A stretch of 21,389 nucleotides of DNA from a virus: positions 1 through 21,389 of the IMG/VR virus record IMGVR_UViG_3300032677_000191. One strand, written 5' to 3'. Position numbers and translations under genes: made by a program. Of this stretch, positions 1 through 6,108 are shown one piece after another (the first letter of the stretch is position 1; every line of letters starts with the position of its first letter). The notes beneath the pieces were generated by a model. The model saw only the letters and a list, made by a program, of their open reading frames with translations. It was not told the origin of the DNA and did no database searches.

Positions 1-1
1 A

Positions 2-286
2 CCTATGGTTCGCTATCGCTCAGAACACATCCCGGCGACAGAAGAGGAGGTTTATAGCGGTTGCTATGGCAAAGCTATCCTCAATGCTTTTGCTTGGACG
101 AATGAGAAAAACGGCGACGGCATCTCCTTCGGCATCCAATTCTTCCAGAAGCTGAAAGATGGCGACAGGCTTGGCGGTGGAGGCTCCACCAATGTTTCAG
201 CGTGGATGGAAACTGTTCCGGACGAAGGTAATGCACCGGAGTCAACACGCGGCGGCGCTGGCGCTGGCGGCTTGTTTGGTAACTAA
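2..286 (+). CDS. DUF2815-type phage ssDNA-binding protein, 5' end missing
   Basis: The reading frame is open to the left edge, so this is the C-terminal part of a longer protein; the ATG at 5 is probably internal. The visible part carries the features I associate with phage DUF2815 proteins: YSGCYGKA, an aromatic-rich strand (NAFAW), a GISFGIQ strand, and DGDRLGGGG, followed by a flexible Gly-rich tail ending GGLFGN. The family is an OB-fold single-strand DNA-binding protein usually encoded near phage polymerase and primase genes, which fits the replication genes downstream. Family membership comes from motif memory, not a search. Confidence 0.8.
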   Translation, partial: PMVRYRSEHIPATEEEVYSGCYGKAILNAFAWTNEKNGDGISFGIQFFQKLKDGDRLGGGGSTNVSAWMETVPDEGNAPESTRGGAGAGGLFGN

Positions 287-297
287 ATCTTAACTGG

Positions 298-317
298 CGT
301 GGGGTATAAACCCCACG
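298..317 (+). other. Hairpin between the ssDNA-binding gene and the gapR-like gene
   Basis: CGTGGGG and CCCCACG form a perfect 7-bp stem around the loop TATAAA. No U-tract follows, so it is not a typical intrinsic terminator. It may be an mRNA-stability or processing element. The ribosome binding site AGGGGA of the next gene lies just downstream and is not within the stem. Confidence 0.45.
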
Positions 318-339
318 TCAACAACCACAGGGGAATGAC

Positions 340-567
340 ATGAGCGAAGGTATCAATGCGAGCGATATGATGCAGCTTCTTGACCGCATCGAGCGGCTGG
401 AAGAAGAGCGTAACGAGATTAACACGGATATTAAATCCGTTTGGCTCGAGGCCAAAAGCAAAGGCTTCACTAAAGAGCTGCGTAAAGCCTACTCCATCCG
501 AAAGATGAAACCTGAAGATCGCGCTGTTCTTGGCGTGTATGTTCAAGCCCTAGGATTATTTGACTGA
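340..567 (+). CDS. GapR-like DNA-binding protein (DUF2312)
   Basis: 75 aa. The first 45 residues form a charged helix containing LLDRIERLEEERNEI and IKSVWLEAKSKGF; the end is an EDRAVLGVYVQALG segment. This arrangement is the DUF2312/GapR signature. In Caulobacter, GapR binds overtwisted AT-rich DNA ahead of replication forks and stimulates topoisomerases. The length is that of the compact family. The start has AGGGGA six bases upstream, and the stop overlaps the next start (TGATG), so it is co-translated with the GcrA-like gene. In a phage it may manage supercoiling on replicating phage DNA or compete with the host protein; that role is inferred. Confidence 0.85.
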   Translation: MSEGINASDMMQLLDRIERLEEERNEINTDIKSVWLEAKSKGFTKELRKAYSIRKMKPEDRAVLGVYVQALGLFD

Positions 568-1103
568 TGAGTAACATCTTCTGGTCGCAAAAAGCGGTAG
601 CCCAGCTTATGAAGCTGGCGTCGAAGGGTTTGACCTCCCGTCAAATAGCCGATCAACTTGGTGCTGGTTTCACGCGTAATTGCGTTATCGGTAAGGCCCG
701 TCGCCTCGGAATACATCTTAGCGGTGGCAGAGAGACCGATCCGGATTATCAAAAGAAGACCGCAAAAGTAGTGCGCTTAAAACCACGCTTGAGAAAGAAG
801 GTTGAGCGCAAAATCCCTGACAAGACTGAAGTCGTCACAGGCAATGTCGTTTATCTCTTAGGGCTTAAAAACAATATGTGTCGCTATCCCATATCAGGTG
901 ACGGCAGCACAACATTGTTCTGCGGTGATGAAACTAAAGAAGGGTCTTGGTGCGACGCGCATCGTAAGATTGTTTTTAATCCAAGACCAAGGGTGGGTCG
1001 TGATGGGCAAAAGGTCGAACTTCGAGAGAAATCCGATGGACTTTTACCCAACGCCGCCGGCAGCAGTTTCGGTATTGCTAAAACGGCTGACCAGCCCAAT
1101 TAG
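567..1103 (+). CDS. GcrA-family cell-cycle regulator homologue
   Basis: 178 aa. Residues 1-50 are a helix-turn-helix with the GcrA pattern (LTSRQIADQLG, then TRNCVIGKARRLG). A basic linker follows, then a C-terminal module around residues 105-140 with CRYPISGD, FCG, WCDAHR and FNPRP; C105, C119, C129 and H132 match the conserved Cys/His spacing of GcrA. In Caulobacter, GcrA binds sigma-70 RNA polymerase and activates promoters with methylated GANTC. This homologue sits between a GapR-like protein and a methyltransferase. The last about 35 residues lie beyond the conserved module and overlap the methyltransferase start in another frame by about 100 nt. Confidence 0.85.
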   Translation: MSNIFWSQKAVAQLMKLASKGLTSRQIADQLGAGFTRNCVIGKARRLGIHLSGGRETDPDYQKKTAKVVRLKPRLRKKVERKIPDKTEVVTGNVVYLLGLKNNMCRYPISGDGSTTLFCGDETKEGSWCDAHRKIVFNPRPRVGRDGQKVELREKSDGLLPNAAGSSFGIAKTADQPN

Positions 1104-1533
1104 TTTTATCGAGCCTTGTGCGGGCGATGGGCGTCTCATCGATATGCTCGATTTTGCTGGTCATACCTGCACATTCGCGTCTGATATAGAGCCGCGGCGC
1201 AACGATATTTATGCGCTCAACGCTCTTGATCTTACGGAAAATGATTGTCTGTTCGCAGACATGATAATCACCAATCCGCCGTGGTCACGCGGCGTCTTGC
1301 ACCCCCTCATTCTACATTTCTGCCAGCTACGACCGACATGGCTCTTATTTGATGCGGACTGGGCCTACACTAAGCAAGCCAAGGTGTATCTTAAATACTG
1401 CGTGGAGATCATAGCGATCGGAAGATTAAAATGGATAGAGGATTCACCATACTCAGGAAAAGATAACTGCGCATGGTATTTATTCGATAAGGAGCAAACT
1501 GAACATGTTAGATTTTACGGAGTTGATAAATGA
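1003..1533 (+). CDS. Phage-type DNA amino-methyltransferase (adenine-type NPPW)
   Basis: 176 aa from the ATG at 1003. The open frame extends back to 898, but the family begins near DFYPTPP, so the later start is preferred; AAGGGTGGG lies upstream. Visible motifs are DFYPTPPAAV (12-22), the SAM-binding loop EPCAGDGRL (37-45), a second acidic strand FASDIEP, and the catalytic NPPW (91-94). The order of motifs (I then IV) and NPPW fit an N6-adenine, possibly N4-cytosine, methyltransferase. There is no obvious target-recognition domain and no restriction partner, so it looks like an orphan enzyme. It ends in an ATGA overlap with the next gene. Specificity cannot be read from sequence; GANTC is an attractive but unproven guess given the GcrA neighbour. 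Confidence 0.85.
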   Translation: MGKRSNFERNPMDFYPTPPAAVSVLLKRLTSPISFIEPCAGDGRLIDMLDFAGHTCTFASDIEPRRNDIYALNALDLTENDCLFADMIITNPPWSRGVLHPLILHFCQLRPTWLLFDADWAYTKQAKVYLKYCVEIIAIGRLKWIEDSPYSGKDNCAWYLFDKEQTEHVRFYGVDK

Positions 1534-1976
1534 GTGATGAAAAAAGTTTAATCGAAATTTTGAGAGCAATGGGTCCATCAATTAACGAACTGAGTTATCA
1601 ACCAAAGGAGAAGAACATGAGTGTAAATCTTTATGAGCGTGCACGCACACACGGCGATTTCATAGATGTAGCAAGCTACAGCCAATCTATCAAAGAAATC
1701 TTACATAGTGGTAAGAATTGGCCTTCACTTAATGATTCACAAAAAGAATCGTTAGAGTTTATTGCCGCAAAAATGGCTCGCATTTTAAATGGTAATGCAA
1801 ATTTCCGCGATCATTGGGATGATATTGCGGGTTATGGTCAGCTTGGTTCAGACAGTCTAGCGGTACAGCCTGTGACACCACCAGCTGCGCCACAAAACCC
1901 CGGTATTGATGACGTCATCACGCAAGCACTTCAACAAGCCATTATAGCTCCACCAAACGAAGATGCGCAGCAATGA
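1530..1976 (+). CDS. DUF6378-like phage protein
   Basis: 148 aa if it starts at 1530 (ATGA overlap, CGGAG upstream). An internal ATG at 1618 with GGAG upstream would give about 119 aa and coincides with where the family normally starts (LYERARTHGDF). The core, HGDF, SQSIKEIL, LNDSQKESLEFIAAKMARIL and DHWDDIAGY, is characteristic of a small helical phage domain whose function I do not know. The acidic DHWDD resembles metal-binding motifs of MazG-type pyrophosphatases, but this is weak. The last 35 residues are a Pro/Ala-rich tail. Confidence 0.7.
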   Translation: MSDEKSLIEILRAMGPSINELSYQPKEKNMSVNLYERARTHGDFIDVASYSQSIKEILHSGKNWPSLNDSQKESLEFIAAKMARILNGNANFRDHWDDIAGYGQLGSDSLAVQPVTPPAAPQNPGIDDVITQALQQAIIAPPNEDAQQ

Positions 1977-2022
1977 CAGGTTTTAAGTCTAAAAAACTTA
2001 ATACCTTAAACCGCTTTGACGG

Positions 2023-2050
2023 CTCAGTGATGTCTAACCACATCACTGAG
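2023..2050 (+). promoter_or_regulatory. Perfect 10-bp inverted repeat upstream of a small gene
   Basis: CTCAGTGATG and CATCACTGAG are exact reverse complements separated by TCTAACCA. The hairpin lies 27 bases before the ATG at 2078 and its ribosome site GAAGGAGA. No U-tract follows. It could be an operator or an mRNA structure that stabilises the following small-gene transcript. Confidence 0.45.
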
Positions 2051-2077
2051 ACAACCAAGAATGAAGGAGAAAAGACG

Positions 2078-2266
2078 ATGGATAAAAAAGATGATTTATT
2101 GAAACGTTTGTTATTTGCGCGTCGTTTGACACCTTTTGAGCGCGAGCAATTATGTATTGAAGCACATGATTTTATTCGTGAGAACGAACGTAAAATGTCG
2201 GAACTTGAAAAGAAACTTACAGAGTTGAAAAGACATTCGCCTTTTAATAAGGGAGAAAGATTATGA
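2078..2266 (+). CDS. Small charged helical protein, function unknown
   Basis: 62 aa from the ATG at 2078, chosen for GAAGGAGA seven bases upstream; the frame is open back to an ATG at 1973, but that extension crosses the perfect inverted repeat and is less likely to be coding. The protein is lysine- and glutamate-rich (LLKRLLFARRLTPFEREQL, then a likely coiled coil ENERKMSELEKKLTELKR). The stop overlaps the next start (TTATGA). I recognise no family. Confidence 0.6.
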   Translation: MDKKDDLLKRLLFARRLTPFEREQLCIEAHDFIRENERKMSELEKKLTELKRHSPFNKGERL

Positions 2267-2457
2267 GTGATCCTGTTGAAGTAAAACCACGCATCAAGAA
2301 AACTGTTTGGATGAACATATATGAATCTGATAACTATTTTATTTGGCCTAGAAAAAGCGATGCAGATCTTTCAGCGGAAGTAACTAAAGTTGATTAAGGT
2401 TATTGTCGCATCGCTTGCATAAAAGTTGAAATAGATTGCGAAGTAGGAGAGGGGGTA
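2263..2457 (+). pseudogene. Broken paralogue of the following gene, in-frame stop at 2395
   Basis: With AAGGGAGA upstream, an ORF of 44 codons begins at 2263 and reads VEVKPRIKKTVWMNIYE, which matches VEVKPRIKQTLWLNLYK of the next gene. It ends at TAA 2395-2397, but the same frame continues after the stop with RIACIKVEIDCEVGEG, matching SLACVKVEIDYEEGEG at the C-terminus of the next gene. So one codon interrupts an otherwise colinear copy. The 44-aa product may still be made. This small phage family (PRI.T.W.N.Y ... IACI.VE...EGEG) is common but of unknown function. A sequencing error at 2395 is an alternative. Confidence 0.7.
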
Positions 2458-2461
2458 GCCT

Positions 2462-2862
<401 letters not shown>

Positions 2863-2866
<4 letters not shown>

Positions 2867-2937
2867 GCGATGTAGCAGTAGATAATATTTGTGGAACACT
2901 GGTGCTGCTTTTCTTCCTTTGGTATTTTTTAAGATAA
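2863..2937 (+). CDS. 24-aa single-pass membrane microprotein
   Basis: ATG at 2863 has AAGGAGAAGGG directly upstream. The peptide starts with a short acidic segment (MSDVAVDN) followed by a hydrophobic helix rich in Leu, Phe and Trp (TLVLLFFLWYF) ending LR. It overlaps the end of the previous gene by four bases (ATGA) and precedes a membrane protein gene. No family recognised; the ribosome site and tight spacing are the main support. Confidence 0.5.
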
Positions 2938-2949
2938 AGGTTATCAAAA

Positions 2950-3252
2950 ATGGATAAATCATATCGTAGTTTTGTTAAAGCTATAACATGGCGCATTACT
3001 GGGTCGATTGATACTTTCTTCTTAACTTTTATTGTTACAAATAAATTTGATTTTGCACTTTCAATTTCTTTTCTGGAAGTGTTCACAAAAACACTTTTGT
3101 TTTGGGTGCATGAACGCATCTGGGATAGAGTTCGTTGGGGTAGGAAATCATGGACGCAGTATTTTGGATTTAATTTATATCAGCGAATTATAAATGGCGA
3201 TATAAAAATGGATGTGTTTGGTTATGAGAAAAAATCGACGGAGAATAAGTGA
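2950..3252 (+). CDS. DUF2061 membrane protein
   Basis: 100 aa. The N-terminal part carries the DUF2061 pattern: SFVKAITWRITGSIDTFF, a hydrophobic stretch with TFIVTNKF, a second helix ISFLEVFTKTLLFWVHERIW, then DRVRWG. Two transmembrane segments are predicted at about residues 18-36 and 42-60. The remaining 35 residues are polar. AAAGG lies upstream. The family is widespread in bacteria and phages and has no established function. Confidence 0.85.
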   Translation: MDKSYRSFVKAITWRITGSIDTFFLTFIVTNKFDFALSISFLEVFTKTLLFWVHERIWDRVRWGRKSWTQYFGFNLYQRIINGDIKMDVFGYEKKSTENK

Positions 3253-3470
3253 TGACTTATAATCTTGTGGAACGGCTACGGGCTGTTAATATTGTGGAAC
3301 GGCTACGGGCTGCTGATGTCAGTTGGAGCTACGAAGGGGAACTATGCGCTTGTGCTGCTGATCGCATTGAGCAACTGGAAGCAGCATTAAGAGAAGTTGT
3401 AAAAGTTGACTGCGGGTTTGTTTGCAAATGTGCTGAAATAGCTCGCACCGCATTAGAGGATAATAAGTAA
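3252..3470 (+). CDS. Small phage protein with duplicated VERLRA segment
   Basis: 72 aa from ATG 3252 (GGAG eight bases upstream; a GTG at 3249 is possible). The sequence VERLRAVNI VERLRAAD is a recent tandem duplication; the rest (CACAADRIEQLEAALREVV) is the usual phage 'AADRIEQLEAAL' helix of uncharacterised small proteins. It overlaps the preceding stop and the next start, so it is within the same transcript. Confidence 0.65.
   Translation: MTYNLVERLRAVNIVERLRAADVSWSYEGELCACAADRIEQLEAALREVVKVDCGFVCKCAEIARTALEDNK
3265..3312 (+). repeat. 21-bp direct repeat, 27-bp period
   Basis: The 21-nt segment at 3265-3285 (beginning TTGTGGAACGG) is repeated exactly at 3292-3312. The period of 27 nt is nine codons, so the duplication is in frame within the small gene. 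Confidence 0.9.
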
Positions 3471-3562
3471 TGGCTGAATGGAAACCAATAGAAACAGCAC
3501 CAGAAGATTCAGAAATACTTGATAATGTTCATGGATTGAAAAAACATGTCTCTTATCTTTGA
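3470..3562 (+). CDS. Truncated DUF551-like protein
   Basis: ATG 3470 overlaps the preceding TAA. The 30-aa product starts MAEWKPIETAPEDSEIL, the well-known opening of DUF551 phage proteins, which are normally about twice this long or more. Here the frame ends inside the DNA polymerase start (17-nt overlap), so the C-terminal half of the domain has been lost. It may be a remnant, or serve to carry ribosomes into the polymerase start, which has a weak ribosome site of its own. Confidence 0.6.
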   Translation: MAEWKPIETAPEDSEILDNVHGLKKHVSYL

Positions 3563-5723
3563 CTTCGAAACGCGTTCTCCTGTCGATCTGCTCAACAGAG
3601 GTGTGTATGTTTATGTAGAGCACCCTGAAACTGATGCTTTGCTTGCGTCATTTAAAATGAGTGGGCCATCTGATTTATGGACAGGGCCTGAAGGTATATG
3701 CCGCTGGAAACGCGGCGAGCCCTGCCCTTCTTATCTCAGGGACTATGTTGAAGCAGGGGGTGAGATATGTGCGCACAACGCGGCTTTCGAGCGGCTAATC
3801 TGGTGGCACGTCATGGTGCCCAAGCATGGATGGCCCAAACCAAAACTCGAGCAGTTCCGCTGCACCGCTGCGACCGCTGCGGCGATGTCGCTCCCACGCT
3901 CACTCGATTCATTAGGTAATGCTTTGGGGTTGACGATTAAGAAAGATCGATCAGGGAGTGATCTTATAAAAATACATTCCATACCCCTCGGCTTTGATAC
4001 GGAGGGGGGAGTGTTATGGCATCCTCTCGCGGATGACCCGACATCGCTTGAGGCGTTTCACAGATATTGCGACATCGATGTCCTCTCCGAGGAAGAAGCT
4101 CATCATCGTCTCATCCCTTTGTCCGATTATGAGATGGAGGTGTATTGGCTGAACGAGCGCATCAATGATCGCGGACTGCGCATCGATGTACGATCAGCCT
4201 ATGCGGCTCTCGAGCTTGCGGAGAAGAGCAAGGCTGAGATCAATAAAAAATTATATGATCTTACTGATGGTGCCGTCCCTGCCGTCACGCTGACCGCACG
4301 CATGAAGGAGTGGGTGCACTCAAAGGGTGTGCCGATTGCGGCGATGGATAAGGATGAGATCGATGAGACCCTTGCGCAGGATCTCCCTGACGATGTGCGC
4401 AAAGCTCTCGAGCTGCGCATCGAGGGTGGTAAGTCATCGGTTGAAAAGATCGCGGGGATGTTGCGCTCGGTCACAAGGGACGGCACGATCAAAGGTGTTT
4501 TCCTCCATCACGGGGCCGGTCAGTCTGGACGCTTCAGCTCCCGCGGCGGTGTGCAGGTTCATAATATGCCACGCCCCCGCAAGGTATTTGAGGACTCACA
4601 TATCAGGCGTGACGTTCTTTTCAATATGATCCGCACGGGCGACCCAGAGGTTTTGCATTTTGTCTACGGGGATATTCTTGGGCGACCGCTTCATCTTCTT
4701 GCGGATGCACTTCGCTCGTTTATATGGGCGGCACCGAACCATCGCTTTATAGGCGGTGACTTCAGCTCCATCGAGGGCCGCATCGCGGCGTGGTACGGGC
4801 GCGAGGAGTGGAAACTTAACGCTTATAGGGCTCTCGATGCCGGCACGGGTTTCGGTCTTTATGAAGTGGCTGCTGCTGGGATTTACAACATTCCCGTCCA
4901 GAGCGTCAGCAAGCAGCAGAGGCAGGTTGGTAAAGTCTCCGAGCTGGCGCTGGGCTTTGGCGGGGGCGTCGGTGCCCTCTCCCGCATGGCCCGTGCTAAC
5001 AAGCTGGATCTGGCGAGTGTCTATCCAACCCTGTGGGAGATAACGGATGCTGAGGGACGTGAGAGAGCTGACGAGCGTTATGAAGGTAATAAGGCCCGTG
5101 GCGACTCCGTAGCCAATGATCTGACGCGAGAGGCGTATATTGCTGCGGAGCTGATTAAAACCGCATGGCGTGCCAAACACCCCGGTACTGTCAATGCGTG
5201 GCGCTCCCTGATCGACGCGGCGTTTAAGGCTACTCAGAACCCCGGGCTTGCTGTTGAGACTGGTCTTCCCTATGCGCGGTACATTGTAAAACATGGCTTT
5301 CTCTGGCTCCAGTTACCGTCAGGCAGATGTCTTGCGTATGGTATGCCAGAAATCCGTGATGTGGAAGTGCCGTGGGCGGACAAGAACGAAACCCCTGACA
5401 AGCGGGAAAAGCAGCCCGCGGTGACTGTTAGGGGTGTGGGGGCCAATAATGCGTGGACGCGCTATCCCCTCAACATATCAATCTGTTACAACAACCTTGT
5501 TCAAGCCACCGCCCGTGATCTGCTTGTCCATGCCATGCTGAATGTGGAGAAGCACGGTTATCCCGTGCGGCTGCATGTTCATGACGAAATTGTGGCCGAG
5601 GTGCCTCATGGCTTCGGCTCCGTTGAGGAGTTTGAGCAGTTGATGTGCGAGGCCCCAGAGTGGGCAAAGCGGCTGCCGCTGGCGGCATCGGGTTTCACAT
5701 TGAAGCGTTATGCAAAAACCTGA
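3546..5723 (+). CDS. DNA polymerase, family A, phage type with 3'-5' exonuclease
   Basis: 725 aa. The N-terminal DEDD exonuclease has DFETRS (D6, E8), AHNAAFE around N78-E82, and YCDIDV (D178). The polymerase palm and fingers show motif A GGDFSSIEGR (D405), motif B RQVGKVSELALGFGGG (R459, K463), and motif C HVHDEI (D680, E681). The enzyme would replicate phage DNA with proofreading. The length is typical of bacteriophage-type PolA proteins that lack a 5' nuclease domain. It follows a run of overlapping small genes and precedes a small DNA-binding-like gene and a terminator. Only three GANTC sites occur in its 2.2 kb by hand count, well below chance. Confidence 0.97.
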   Translation: MSLIFDFETRSPVDLLNRGVYVYVEHPETDALLASFKMSGPSDLWTGPEGICRWKRGEPCPSYLRDYVEAGGEICAHNAAFERLIWWHVMVPKHGWPKPKLEQFRCTAATAAAMSLPRSLDSLGNALGLTIKKDRSGSDLIKIHSIPLGFDTEGGVLWHPLADDPTSLEAFHRYCDIDVLSEEEAHHRLIPLSDYEMEVYWLNERINDRGLRIDVRSAYAALELAEKSKAEINKKLYDLTDGAVPAVTLTARMKEWVHSKGVPIAAMDKDEIDETLAQDLPDDVRKALELRIEGGKSSVEKIAGMLRSVTRDGTIKGVFLHHGAGQSGRFSSRGGVQVHNMPRPRKVFEDSHIRRDVLFNMIRTGDPEVLHFVYGDILGRPLHLLADALRSFIWAAPNHRFIGGDFSSIEGRIAAWYGREEWKLNAYRALDAGTGFGLYEVAAAGIYNIPVQSVSKQQRQVGKVSELALGFGGGVGALSRMARANKLDLASVYPTLWEITDAEGRERADERYEGNKARGDSVANDLTREAYIAAELIKTAWRAKHPGTVNAWRSLIDAAFKATQNPGLAVETGLPYARYIVKHGFLWLQLPSGRCLAYGMPEIRDVEVPWADKNETPDKREKQPAVTVRGVGANNAWTRYPLNISICYNNLVQATARDLLVHAMLNVEKHGYPVRLHVHDEIVAEVPHGFGSVEEFEQLMCEAPEWAKRLPLAASGFTLKRYAKT

Positions 5724-5774
5724 TTGACTCGACTCAATCAAACGTCATACGTTCACAAATTCAGGGGAATTTTC

Positions 5775-5960
5775 ATGCGTCATAATTACAATACCAAATC
5801 TGTCACTTTGCGTGTCCCAGATCTTATTTATCAAGAAATACAAAAGCGCATCACCGATGATGTCCAGCAGACAGATGTCATTTTAAATGCGCTGTGCCGT
5901 GCGTTTGACATTGAACGCCCACGTCCACCAAAAAAGCAAGTTGAGACCGAGGCCGCATAA
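5775..5960 (+). CDS. Small ribbon-helix-helix-like protein
   Basis: 61 aa from ATG 5775, chosen for AGGGGA about eight bases upstream; the frame is open from a TTG at 5724. The N-terminal KSVTLRVPDLIYQEIQKR (a short strand followed by a helix) and the helix TDVILNALCRAFDI look like an Arc/MetJ-type ribbon-helix-helix fold. The C-terminus is a Pro/Lys tail. A DNA-binding regulatory role is plausible but not proven. A terminator follows at once. Confidence 0.6.
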   Translation: MRHNYNTKSVTLRVPDLIYQEIQKRITDDVQQTDVILNALCRAFDIERPRPPKKQVETEAA

Positions 5961-5991
5961 AAAACCCGATGCAGGGGAAGCATCGGGTTTT
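5961..5991 (+). terminator. Intrinsic terminator closing the early operon
   Basis: AAAACCCGATGC and GCATCGGGTTTT form a perfect 12-bp stem around a 7-nt loop, starting directly after the stop codon. The T run is short (four, inside the stem), and the symmetric A/T flanks would permit some termination from either strand. Confidence 0.8.
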
Positions 5992-6024
5992 CCAAAGGGG
6001 CGTTCGAAAGTTTGAAGCAGGACC

Positions 6025-6108
6025 ATGTGCGAGACAATCCTAATGTGTAATCTACTATTCATTGTTCAGGAAATCAAGACACCCACTATTACTGGGGGTG
6101 TGTTATGA
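6025..6108 (+). CDS. Possible 27-aa leader peptide overlapping the primase-helicase start
   Basis: An ORF starting at ATG 6025 (weak AGGA upstream) runs to TGA 6106-6108, overlapping the next ATG in an ATGA junction. Its last third crosses the hairpin that holds the downstream ribosome binding site. This is the arrangement expected for translational coupling, but the ribosome site is poor and the peptide has no recognisable family, so it may be chance. Confidence 0.3.
   Translation: MCETILMCNLLFIVQEIKTPTITGGVL
6079..6101 (+). promoter_or_regulatory. Hairpin sequestering the primase-helicase ribosome site
   Basis: ACACCC pairs with GGGTGT across an 11-nt loop. The right arm overlaps the GGGGG that is the only plausible Shine-Dalgarno sequence for ATG 6105. 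Folding would hinder initiation; ribosomes translating the upstream leader ORF would open it. The stem is short (6 bp, GC-rich). Confidence 0.4.

Noticed and set aside
4596-5294. Long minus-strand frame
   Set aside because: It is antisense to the polymerase domain, whose motifs A and B are intact on the plus strand.
5992-6024. tRNA T-loop-like GTTCGAAA
   Set aside because: No acceptor, D or anticodon stems can be folded around it.
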